Shown piece by piece: positions 1-7,128 of a stretch of DNA of 19,425 nt. The first letter of the stretch is position 1. Every line of letters starts with the position of its first letter. Source of the stretch: a bacterium (lineage in GTDB: Bacteria; Lindowbacteria; 2-12-FULL-62-27); assembly GCA_016202645.1 (NCBI GenBank), contig JACQOF010000144.1, positions 1 to 19,425 on the forward strand, given 5' to 3'. The translations under genes and the position numbers were made by a program. The notes under the pieces are model-generated. The model was not told the origin of the DNA, did no database searches, and saw nothing but the letters and a program-made list of their open reading frames with translations.

Positions 1-4
1 CCCT

Positions 5-80
5 CCCCCCCTTGAGGGGGAGGTTGGGAGGGGGGAACTCCACTCGGAAACCCCCCATCCAGCTTCCCCCTCAAGGGGGG
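5..80. repeat. Imperfect GC-rich inverted repeat upstream of ade
   Basis: Bases 6-35 and the reverse complement of 51-80 match at 26 of 30 positions. Each arm also contains its own small hairpin, a C5/G5 stem around TTGA or TCAA. This looks like a dispersed intergenic palindrome and might also end transcription arriving from the left. No coding sequence is visible in 1-177. Confidence 0.75.
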
Positions 81-122
81 AAGAGGTGAATTTGAATACA
101 CTGCCGTCAATAGCGTGCTGAA

Positions 123-151
123 TTGACTTGCCTCTCCGCGATGGATACACT
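123..151 (+). promoter_or_regulatory. Candidate sigma-70-type promoter of ade
   Basis: TTGACT (123-128) and TACACT (146-151) are separated by exactly 17 bases, matching the consensus at 5/6 and 4/6 positions. The predicted transcript would start near 158, about 20 bases before the TTG start, leaving room for the GGTGA ribosome-binding motif at 167-171. This is a sequence match only. Confidence 0.5.
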
Positions 152-177
152 GATTCAAAAGTGGGCGGTGAAGCATC

Positions 178-1908
178 TTGAATGACGATTTGAAAGACCT
201 CATCCGGGTTGGCGCGGGGGCGAAACCCGCGTCCCTGGTTTTCAAGCACGCGCGAGTCCTCGACGTGTTTACCTGCACGGTCCTCGAGGACATGGACGTG
301 GCGCTCTGGAAGGACAAGATCGCGGGGATTTCCCGGGAGGGATACGCGGGCGAGCGCGAAATAGACCTCGCCGGCAAGACCCTCGTGCCGGGACTCCTCG
401 ACGGGCACCTTCACGTCGAAAGCACCATGCTCACGGTCAGCGAGTTCGCCCGGTGCGTGGTGCCGCACGGGACGACCACCATCATCATCGATCCCCACGA
501 AATCGCCAATGTGCTCGGGCTCGACGGAATCCGTTACATTCTCGAGTCGGCCAAGTACCAGCCGCTCACCGTGCACGTGTGCCTGCCGTCCTGCGTTCCC
601 GCGACGGACTTGGAGACGGCCGGGTCGAAGCTGTCGGCGTTTGACCTCTGGAGTTTTTTCCAGAACAAGTGGGTCGTGGGTCTTGCGGAGATGATGAACT
701 ACCCCGGGGTGATCAACGGCGACAAGGGCGTCCTCGAAAAAATCGAGCTGGCCCAGTCGATGGGCAAACGCATCGACGGGCACGCGCCGGGCCTCCGCGG
801 AAAACCCCTCAACGCCTACCTCGCCGCCAACGTGAAATCCGACCACGAGTGCATCAGCCTCGAGGAAGCCGAAGAGAAACTTTCGCGCGGCATGCACATC
901 ATGATCCGCGAGGGAAGCCTCGCCCAGAACATGGAGGATCTTCTGCCCCTGGTCAATGACCGCAACCACACCCGGTTCATGTTCGTCACCGACGACCGCC
1001 ACCCGCACACCCTCCGGGACCACGGACACATGGACGCGATCGTCCGGAAAGCGATCCGGCTGGGACTGGCACCCGAGATTGCGATCAAGATGGCCTCCTA
1101 CAACACGGCGATCTACTTCAAGCTTGAATCCCTCGGCGCGATCGCGCCCGGTTATTTCGCGGACCTCGCCGTCGTCGGCGACATCAAATCCTTTCAGGTC
1201 GAGATGGTCTTCAAGAACGGCGAGATGGTCGCGCGCGACAACCGCCTTCTCTACACGCCGCCTGACCGCCGGGACCTTGAGATCCGAAGTACGGTCAACA
1301 TCAAATGGCTCGAGCCCGGGGATTTTTCGGTGCCGGTAAAGAACGGAAAACTGCGCGTGATCGAAATCATCCCGAAATCGCTCTACACCCGAGAACTCCG
1401 GGTCGCGCCCAAAATCCGGGGAAATGAGGTGGTGGCCGATCCTGAAAACGACATCGCCAAAATCGTCGTCGTCGACCGCCACCAGGCCCGGCACGTCGGG
1501 GTCGGGTTCGTCCGGGGGTTTGGCCTCAAGTCCGGCGCGTGGGCGCAGACCATCGCGCACGACTCGCACAACGTCATCGCGGTCGGGATGAACGACACCG
1601 ACCTCATGAAGGCGATCATCCGGATCCGGAAAATCGGCGGGGGGATAGCGGTCGCCGAAAATGACGCCATCCTCGAGGAACTGCCTCTGCCGATCGCGGG
1701 GCTGATGAGCGACAAGAGCTTTCCGGAAGTCACCGAGGCGATGGACCGGCTGTTTCTGGCCCTGCAAAAACGGCTCGGGTCCCCCATCGGCGATCCGTTC
1801 ATGACCCTCTCCTTTCTGGCCCTCCCGGTAATCCCCGAACTGAAGATCACCGACCGGGGGCTCGTCGACGTCAAAACTTTCCGGCACGTCGACCGCTGGG
1901 TGGAGTAG
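178..1908 (+). CDS. ade: Adenine deaminase
   Basis: This is a purine-salvage enzyme that deaminates adenine to hypoxanthine and ammonia in the cytoplasm. Its 576 residues are typical of the bacterial Ade family (amidohydrolase superfamily, dinuclear metal site). Visible metal-site motifs are HLH at 77-79 in GLLDGHLHVEST, DPHE at 106-109, E171, H202 in GHAPGLRGK, H223 in SDHE and TDD at 271-273. The C-terminal family-specific domain is present (GFGLKSGAWAQTIAHDSHN). The start is TTG at 178. It is the most upstream possible start, because an in-frame TGA lies at 169-171, and GGTGA lies 6 bases before it. The stop is one base from the next ATG, so the two genes are probably co-transcribed. The alternative, a paralogous Ade-like amidohydrolase, is unlikely given the complete motif set. 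Confidence 0.95.
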   Translation: MNDDLKDLIRVGAGAKPASLVFKHARVLDVFTCTVLEDMDVALWKDKIAGISREGYAGEREIDLAGKTLVPGLLDGHLHVESTMLTVSEFARCVVPHGTTTIIIDPHEIANVLGLDGIRYILESAKYQPLTVHVCLPSCVPATDLETAGSKLSAFDLWSFFQNKWVVGLAEMMNYPGVINGDKGVLEKIELAQSMGKRIDGHAPGLRGKPLNAYLAANVKSDHECISLEEAEEKLSRGMHIMIREGSLAQNMEDLLPLVNDRNHTRFMFVTDDRHPHTLRDHGHMDAIVRKAIRLGLAPEIAIKMASYNTAIYFKLESLGAIAPGYFADLAVVGDIKSFQVEMVFKNGEMVARDNRLLYTPPDRRDLEIRSTVNIKWLEPGDFSVPVKNGKLRVIEIIPKSLYTRELRVAPKIRGNEVVADPENDIAKIVVVDRHQARHVGVGFVRGFGLKSGAWAQTIAHDSHNVIAVGMNDTDLMKAIIRIRKIGGGIAVAENDAILEELPLPIAGLMSDKSFPEVTEAMDRLFLALQKRLGSPIGDPFMTLSFLALPVIPELKITDRGLVDVKTFRHVDRWVE

Positions 1909-1909
1909 C

Positions 1910-2578
1910 ATGATCCGGAACGAACTGCCGCTCTTCCCACTGCCGAACGTCGTTCTGTTCCCGGACGTCATTTTGCCCCTCCACATTTTCGAGCCTCGGT
2001 ACCGGCTGATGGTGGACGAGGCCCTCCAGACCCACAAAAAAATCGGGATGGTGCTTTTGAAGAAAGGCTGGGAGCAGAACTACGAACAGAACCCGGACAT
2101 CTTCGACGTCGGATGCATGGGCCAGATCGTCGGGCACGAGCGACTCGAGGACGGACGGTTTAATATTCTACTGAAAGGCGTGAACCGATTCAGCGTCGAC
2201 CGCATCGTCGTGCCGGCGCCGTACCGGCAGGCGAAAGTGGCCCTGCTCGAAGACCGGGTGGAGGATCTGTCGGAGGAGGATCAGGACAAGACCAAACGAA
2301 ACATCGCCGAGGCTTCGGCCGCCATCCCGGAATATTTCGTCTACAACAAAATGCGCCTGGGCCGGGCCCCGGTCGATTTCTCGGCGCCCCTGCCCACCGT
2401 GATCGACACCCTCGCCTACTATCTGGCCATCGACCCCTACGACAAACAGCCGATCCTGGAAGAAACGATTGTCGGACGGCGCGCGCAACTTCTCTACGAA
2501 AAAATGATATCGCTCCTCCAGCTCAAAAACGTCCTCGGAAATTCCGGCCACGCAGGCGGCGACCCGGACCTGAATTAA
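1910..2578 (+). CDS. Stand-alone Lon N-terminal (substrate-binding) domain protein
   Basis: The 222-residue protein opens with NELPLFPLPNVVLFPDVILP followed by LHIFEPRYR. This is the signature start of the Lon protease N-terminal domain (PF02190 type). The domain fills most of the protein, and there is no AAA+ ATPase or Ser-Lys protease domain, so it is not a protease. Small proteins of this kind are widespread and poorly characterised; binding of unfolded or specific proteins is inferred only from the Lon homology. The ATG follows the ade stop after one base, which suggests operon membership without showing a functional link. Its TAA overlaps the stop of the convergent hydrolase gene. Confidence 0.88.
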   Translation: MIRNELPLFPLPNVVLFPDVILPLHIFEPRYRLMVDEALQTHKKIGMVLLKKGWEQNYEQNPDIFDVGCMGQIVGHERLEDGRFNILLKGVNRFSVDRIVVPAPYRQAKVALLEDRVEDLSEEDQDKTKRNIAEASAAIPEYFVYNKMRLGRAPVDFSAPLPTVIDTLAYYLAIDPYDKQPILEETIVGRRAQLLYEKMISLLQLKNVLGNSGHAGGDPDLN

Positions 2579-3906
2579 CCGGCGGGGGCCACCACCAGCC
2601 TCCGGAGGATCGCTTCGTAGGCGCGGATGGCCGTGTCGAGGTCGGCCAGACGGTTGTGCTCGTTGGGGCTGTGGATGTTTCCTTCGGATTGGCCCGGGCC
2701 GAAGACGAGCGCGGTACAGCGCTGGCCGAAAAGGGCCGCTTCGGTCGATCCCATCTTCGTGACATATTCCGGCTCGATGCCCGACTCCCTCAGCGCTCCG
2801 AAAACGCTTTCGACGTGCCAGGCGGAACTGGTTTCGAAAAACGAAGCATCCTTCCGGATCACCCGGCCCGCGGCCGGCACGCGGGCGAAGGCAGCCTCCG
2901 GAAAAGATTCCGCCTCCTCCCAGTAGCGGCTGTCGAATTCAAATATAAACGCGTTCTCATCCGCGCTCGTCCGCGCCGTGACGCAGGCCCAGGACGTTTC
3001 CGGAGAAATTTGCCGGCGCTCCTCCCGCAGGGCGCGCCAGAAGGGCCACAGGCCGGAGGTATCCCGCAAGTCCACCCGGCCCGCGTGCGTGGAAACCACC
3101 GCTCGGCCTCGGACGGCGGCAAGCAGAGCAGCCGATCTCGGAGCAACGACGACGCATCGGTCGGGGATGATGTTCAGGAGGTGGCCGCCGTCGATGTGAA
3201 GACGATCCGGCGGAACATCCAGGCCGGCCATGAGGTCCAGCGCCTGTTCGATGGCGTTGACGCCCTTGTGCGGCGTGCTCGAATGGGCCGCCTTGCCCGA
3301 AAATTCCACTTTGACGAGATCCGATGCGGCCTGAGCCGGCGGCGCCGCGACCTTGAAGGCATAACACCCGCGGCCCTTGTGGCGGTTGACGAGTTTTAAA
3401 CTCGTCGGCTCGCCCACCAGCGCGAAATCGAGCTGGCCCGTGTAATTCGCGAGAAACGCGCGCGCGCCGATCAGGCCGACTTCCTCGCCGAACGTGCCCA
3501 GCAGAATAAACCGGTTGCAGAAGCGTTTACCCACGGTCGGCTCCAGGGCCTTCAGCTTGCACAGAAAATCGAGTTTCACGTCCGCCGTGCCCAAACCGTA
3601 AATGTTTCCGTCCCGGACGGTCGCCCGGAAGGGATCGCCGCCTGTTTCGGTCCAGCGCGCGGGGTCGCCCGGCGAAACGGTATCGAGATGTGTGTCGAAA
3701 AGAATCACGTCCGGGCCGCCGCCCTTCTCGGCAATCAGGTTCACGCCGCGATAGCCGTCGGCATCAACAGGCTCCGTGCGGACCTTGAGATCAAATTTGT
3801 CCAGAATGCCTTTCAGGAACTCCACATATTCGTCATTCCCGTGGCTCGAGGTCGAATCGATCGATATCGCCCGCCGACACGCCTCCCGAAAATCAAATCC
3901 GCTCAT
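2575..3906 (-). CDS. M20-family metallohydrolase (ArgE/DapE/aminoacylase-like)
   Basis: This is a 443-residue cytoplasmic zinc hydrolase of the M20 (acetylornithine deacetylase / succinyl-diaminopimelate desuccinylase / carboxypeptidase) family. From the start at 3906, the visible metal and catalytic residues are H73 and D75 in FDTHLDTV, D109 in GLGTADVK, the EE pair 141-142 in GTFGEEVG, E166 in LVGEPT and a C-terminal His near 412 in IHSPNEHN. A dimerisation (lid) domain lies between. The usual GxxDMKGG motif reads GTADVKLD, so it is divergent but keeps the Asp. Substrate cannot be assigned; an N-acyl amino acid or short peptide is the family expectation. I chose the ATG at 3906 over the longer start at 3978. 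It has a GGGAG motif 4 bases upstream and the same position in a leader shared with the gene at 7917. It is divergent from the metallo-beta-lactamase gene. Confidence 0.87.
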   Translation of the reverse strand: MSGFDFREACRRAISIDSTSSHGNDEYVEFLKGILDKFDLKVRTEPVDADGYRGVNLIAEKGGGPDVILFDTHLDTVSPGDPARWTETGGDPFRATVRDGNIYGLGTADVKLDFLCKLKALEPTVGKRFCNRFILLGTFGEEVGLIGARAFLANYTGQLDFALVGEPTSLKLVNRHKGRGCYAFKVAAPPAQAASDLVKVEFSGKAAHSSTPHKGVNAIEQALDLMAGLDVPPDRLHIDGGHLLNIIPDRCVVVAPRSAALLAAVRGRAVVSTHAGRVDLRDTSGLWPFWRALREERRQISPETSWACVTARTSADENAFIFEFDSRYWEEAESFPEAAFARVPAAGRVIRKDASFFETSSAWHVESVFGALRESGIEPEYVTKMGSTEAALFGQRCTALVFGPGQSEGNIHSPNEHNRLADLDTAIRAYEAILRRLVVAPAG

Positions 3907-3977
3907 CCCGCTCCCACCCATCCCGGGTTTCGCGGGATTCCCTCCATCCAGTCGGTCATAAGAGCGGAACTCTACCA
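3903..3977 (-). promoter_or_regulatory. Extended -10 promoter plus 57-base leader mini-ORF, copy A
   Basis: On the minus strand an extended -10 (TGG-TAGAGT, plus-strand 3969-3977) lies 9 bases before an ATG at 3959. That ATG opens an 18-codon ORF reading MTDWMEGIPRNPGWVGAG, whose TGA (3905-3903) overlaps the hydrolase ATG (3906-3904) as ATGA. The segment includes the GGGAG ribosome-binding motif of the downstream gene. It matches copy B (7914-7970) without gaps at 49 of 57 positions. It may be a translationally coupled leader peptide, or a repeat that supplies a promoter and ribosome-binding site. Confidence 0.6.
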
Positions 3978-3991
3978 CACGGAAGGCCGGC

Positions 3992-4021
3992 TTGACATCA
4001 TTTTCCGGTTCGGCCTAAACT
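3992..4021 (+). promoter_or_regulatory. Candidate promoter of the metallo-beta-lactamase-fold gene
   Basis: A perfect TTGACA (3992-3997) is followed after 18 bases by TAAACT (4016-4021). The -10 ends only 6 bases before the ATG at 4028, which would put the transcript start at or next to the start codon. No ribosome-binding motif is visible, consistent with a leaderless mRNA. The -35 region is shared with the divergent leader. Confidence 0.5.
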
Positions 4022-4027
4022 CCCGCC

Positions 4028-4651
4028 ATGATCGTCAAATCTCTCCCGGTGGGACCGATGCTGAACCGCTGTTATCTCATCGTCTGCGAGGAAACCCGGC
4101 AGGCCGCGCTGGTCGATCCGGCGTGGGAGGAGGATACGCTCATCCGGGAGATCAAATCCCACAAGGCGTTTCTCCAGTACCTGCTCTGCACCCACGGCCA
4201 CGGGGACCACGTGAACCTGGTGCCGAGCCTGCTCAAGGCATTTCCCGAAGCCAAAGCGGTCTTTCACAAGGACGAGCGGATATCCGCGCCCAAAGAGCGG
4301 TCGGTGCGGCTCACCGACGGCGACCGGCTGAAACTCGGCAACCTGGACATCCTCGCGATGCACACGCCCGGACACACGCCCGGCGGCGTTACGTACATCG
4401 CCGGTGATTACGCTTTTTTCGGGGACACGATTTTTTGCGGAGAGGACTGCGGAAGGGTCGATTTCTACAAGGACGGCCCCAGAGACATGGTCGCATCCCT
4501 CGGAAAAATCCGTCAGCTTCCAGATCACCTCACGGTTTGTTCAGGGCACAAGTACGGCCGGTTCGAGACAACAACGATGAAATTCGAAAAAGAAAACAAC
4601 GCGGCGCTGAAGTGCCGAACCCTGGAGGAATTTCTGGAGCTTAAGGGTTAG
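4028..4651 (+). CDS. Metallo-beta-lactamase-fold hydrolase (glyoxalase II-like)
   Basis: The 207-residue protein carries the full metal-binding set of the MBL superfamily. THGHGDH is at 55-61 (H56, H58, D60, H61), a His in MHTPGHTPGG near 118, an Asp in FFGDTIF near 137, and a final His in CSGHKYGR near 177. The size and the TPGHTPGG and SGHKYG motifs place it with the glyoxalase II-like / thioester hydrolase branch rather than true beta-lactamases. Hydrolysis of a glutathione-type or other thioester is the family expectation; the substrate is unknown. No signal peptide is visible, so it is cytoplasmic. It is a single-gene plus-strand unit between a divergent hydrolase and a convergent fusion gene. 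Confidence 0.9.
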   Translation: MIVKSLPVGPMLNRCYLIVCEETRQAALVDPAWEEDTLIREIKSHKAFLQYLLCTHGHGDHVNLVPSLLKAFPEAKAVFHKDERISAPKERSVRLTDGDRLKLGNLDILAMHTPGHTPGGVTYIAGDYAFFGDTIFCGEDCGRVDFYKDGPRDMVASLGKIRQLPDHLTVCSGHKYGRFETTTMKFEKENNAALKCRTLEEFLELKG

Positions 4652-4671
4652 CTTTTTCGTAACTACCAGGT

Positions 4672-4743
4672 CGTCATTCCCGCGAAAGCGGGAATCCAGT
4701 CCACACTGCGATAATCTGGATTCCCGCTTTCGCGGGAATGACG
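4672..4743. repeat. Long perfect palindrome with 28-base arms, copy 1
   Basis: Bases 4672-4699 are the exact reverse complement of 4716-4743, with a 16-base spacer. Each arm is itself a small hairpin (ATTCCCGC, loop, GCGGGAAT). It fills the gap between convergent genes and could act as a two-way transcription stop or mRNA stabiliser, although no T-run follows. The same arm occurs again at 19311-19338. The core resembles widespread ATTCCC...GGGAAT intergenic repeats such as neisserial dRS3. Confidence 0.9.
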
Positions 4744-4768
4744 GAGAGGGATGAATAGTAACGCTTTT

Positions 4769-7090
4769 TCAACAATTCGTGTGCAGGATTTTTCCCGACG
4801 CGGCGCCGATATTCGCGCACCCCGTCAGCAGCATCGCCTTTCTCAGCTCTTTTTCCATCCGCCGCACATACAAGCTGACGCCTTCGGCCTTGCCGCCCAC
4901 CGCCGCGATCATGAGGGGGCGGCCGACGAGGACCGCGTCGGCGCCGAGCGCGAGGGCCTTGAGCGCGTCGTCGCCGGTGCGGATGCCGCCATCAACAAAA
5001 ATTTTCATCGAACGCCGGGCGTTTTGGCCCTTTAACGTCTTCACGTGCGACGCGATGCCGGGAAGGACAGACGCCGTTGAGGGCATATGATCGAGAACGC
5101 GGCCGCCGTGGTTGGAGACGACAATCGCCGAGGCGCCGACTTTCATCGCCAGCTCCGCCTGGTCCGGGGTCATGATGCCTTTCAGAATGAACGGACGGCC
5201 CGAATAGCGGATGTAGTCCCGGAGCTGGTCGGGCGTCTTGGCTTCGACCGCCACGCCCTTTTTCTGCATTGTGATGAAATTCGCCGCGTCGATGTCCATC
5301 CCGACGGCCGGACAACCGACCTCGCGCGCGAGGTCAAAGCGTTTGCGGAGTTCCTCCTCGTCCGCGCGGGGCTTGAAGATCGGGATGGCCCAGCCGTCGT
5401 AGCGGGCGGCGACGTCGAGGATGATCTGGTATTTGTTGATGGAAGCGCCGTCGCCGACCATCGGGATGCATCCGGTGTCGGCCATGCCGCGGATGAAATA
5501 ATCGGTGAATTCCTCCTCCGTCAAAACACCGCCCATGTTCGTGCTCGTGCCGGTCATCGGCGCGGCCAGGATCGGGTGTCGAAGGGTCAGCCCGAAAAGT
5601 TCTATTTCGGAATGGACTTCCTTGACCTCGTGGATCGTCCGAAGCTCGAGCCGCAGCTGCCGCCATGCGCGGAAATTGTCCATGAAGGTCTCGCCCGTGC
5701 CGACGCCGCCCACGCCGGGCACCTGACCCGCGCACGCCTTGCCGTCGCACTCCTTGCAGGCGGTACACACGGCGCCGAACCGGGCGCGCGCGGCGGTCCG
5801 GATCTCATCCCAGCCGAGAACGGTCGGCGCGCCGATCTCGATCTGGATCCGGGCAAGCGCTTCCTCAGCCAGACGCAGAGCCGATTCCCGGTCCGGACCC
5901 ACCACGATCACGTGGCCGGCTTTGTCGAGGTTGGATTTCGGCGGAGATATCAGATCGCCTTCCTTGACGTCGACAAACAACTCCACCACGCCCGGCATCC
6001 GGCGGACTTCCTCCTGGCCGCCGACGGAAAGGACCCGGCCGGGTGGAGGGATGATCGACCGCTCGACGGAAACCTGCTGGAGCGTGGGGCGAAGATCGGA
6101 CGGCGTCCGGCCGAGCGCGATCTCAATCGCCGCGCGGATGATCTCGACGCCGGTGGCGGCCGGACACGTGTAGCCGGACATGAACCCTCCGGAAAGACGG
6201 GCCGCCAGCTCGCCGATTTTCGGGCCGGCCGGCGTCAATTTGATGTCCGATTTCGCGGCGCCCTGCGTGATGCCCAGAGCCCGGCAGCCCTGCACCGTCA
6301 GCGCCACCGCGGCGTCCTGCTGGTCGGGCGGTTTGGCCGACGGCAGGATGTGGCCGATTTCGACGAAGTAAGGCGGGTGGCGGATGATGCGGTCGGCCAC
6401 CACGCTGAAGACGGGGCGGCCGTCGAAAATCAGGACGTCAATCGACAGCTCGTCCCCGGGCATGAACTCCTCCAGGATCACGCCGCCCGATGTCGACGCG
6501 GCCTTGGCCTCCCGAAAGGCCGTCTCCAGCTCCCATTCCTTTGAAATTTTTTTCACGCCGCGCGCGCCCATGTTGTCCGCGGGCTTGATCACCGCCGGGA
6601 GGCCGATATCCGCGAGAGCCATTTCGGCCTCGGAGAGGGTCCACACGCCGCAGAATTTCGGCGAGGGGACGCCGGCCGACAGAAAAGCGCTCCGCATTTT
6701 GATTTTGTCCGTCGCGCGTTCCGCCGCGTCAGTCCGGATGCCCGGCAGGCCCAGGGCTTCGCAGACCGCCGCGACGGTCACCGAAGCGTCGGTGCCGACG
6801 GTGAGGCATCCCCGGATCGGATACTTGGCGTGCGTTTCGCGGGCGATCCGGATGGTGCCCTGGACGTCCCGCGTGCTCATGACGACGGGAATGTCCGCGA
6901 GCGTCATGCCGGGGGCGTGGGGATTGTAGTCGGTGACGACCGTTCTGAGCCCCATCGCGCGGGCGATTTTGATGGCCGGTACCTGCATGACCCCGGCGCC
7001 GATGATGAGCAGGGTCTGGGTCTTTTCGGTCTCGGCATAGCGGCTTTCCGGGAGCGTGAATTTACGGCTTTGTTTTAACGCGCTGCGCAT
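4769..7090 (-). CDS. ATP-grasp ligase / Cys-motif / FMN-dependent alpha-hydroxy-acid dehydrogenase fusion
   Basis: The protein has 773 residues in three parts. Residues 27-420 form a carbamoyl-phosphate-synthase or biotin-carboxylase-like ATP-grasp ligase: a Rossmann-like start LLIIGAGVMQVPAIK, lysine 169 in VIKPADNMGARGV, and Mg/ATP residues around E294 in GELAARLSGG. Residues 442-453 hold the motif C-x2-C-x2-C-x4-C, which could bind a metal or Fe-S cluster. Residues 454-773 match the lactate oxidase / glycolate oxidase / IPP isomerase FMN barrel: K637 in ILKGIMTP, H661 in VSNHGGRVLDH and VDGGIRTG, then LGADAVLVGRP. The Cys motif plus barrel resembles stand-alone 'alpha-hydroxy-acid oxidizing' proteins of anaerobes, so the unusual part is the N-terminal ligase. 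The reaction is unknown; ATP-driven activation coupled to flavin oxidation or reduction is inference. The start at 7090 is the only ATG before the Rossmann segment. It lies 38 bases after the aldolase, probably in the same transcript. Confidence 0.88.
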   Translation of the reverse strand: MRSALKQSRKFTLPESRYAETEKTQTLLIIGAGVMQVPAIKIARAMGLRTVVTDYNPHAPGMTLADIPVVMSTRDVQGTIRIARETHAKYPIRGCLTVGTDASVTVAAVCEALGLPGIRTDAAERATDKIKMRSAFLSAGVPSPKFCGVWTLSEAEMALADIGLPAVIKPADNMGARGVKKISKEWELETAFREAKAASTSGGVILEEFMPGDELSIDVLIFDGRPVFSVVADRIIRHPPYFVEIGHILPSAKPPDQQDAAVALTVQGCRALGITQGAAKSDIKLTPAGPKIGELAARLSGGFMSGYTCPAATGVEIIRAAIEIALGRTPSDLRPTLQQVSVERSIIPPPGRVLSVGGQEEVRRMPGVVELFVDVKEGDLISPPKSNLDKAGHVIVVGPDRESALRLAEEALARIQIEIGAPTVLGWDEIRTAARARFGAVCTACKECDGKACAGQVPGVGGVGTGETFMDNFRAWRQLRLELRTIHEVKEVHSEIELFGLTLRHPILAAPMTGTSTNMGGVLTEEEFTDYFIRGMADTGCIPMVGDGASINKYQIILDVAARYDGWAIPIFKPRADEEELRKRFDLAREVGCPAVGMDIDAANFITMQKKGVAVEAKTPDQLRDYIRYSGRPFILKGIMTPDQAELAMKVGASAIVVSNHGGRVLDHMPSTASVLPGIASHVKTLKGQNARRSMKIFVDGGIRTGDDALKALALGADAVLVGRPLMIAAVGGKAEGVSLYVRRMEKELRKAMLLTGCANIGAASGKILHTNC

Positions 7091-7128
7091 GGATCGGGTC
7101 GGCCGGCCGGCGGCGACGTTCGTCGCGG

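Noticed and set aside
2656-3399. 247-codon plus-strand frame opposite the M20 hydrolase
   Set aside because: The minus strand carries the complete M20 motif set, so this frame is a shadow.
4672-4743. CRISPR-like repeat
   Set aside because: There are just two inverted arms with one short spacer and no direct-repeat array or cas genes, so it is a palindromic intergenic repeat.
5087-6544. 485-codon plus-strand frame opposite the ATP-grasp/FMN fusion
   Set aside because: It is antisense to a gene with clear domain motifs. Its Arg/Asp/His-rich translation is typical of a high-GC shadow frame.
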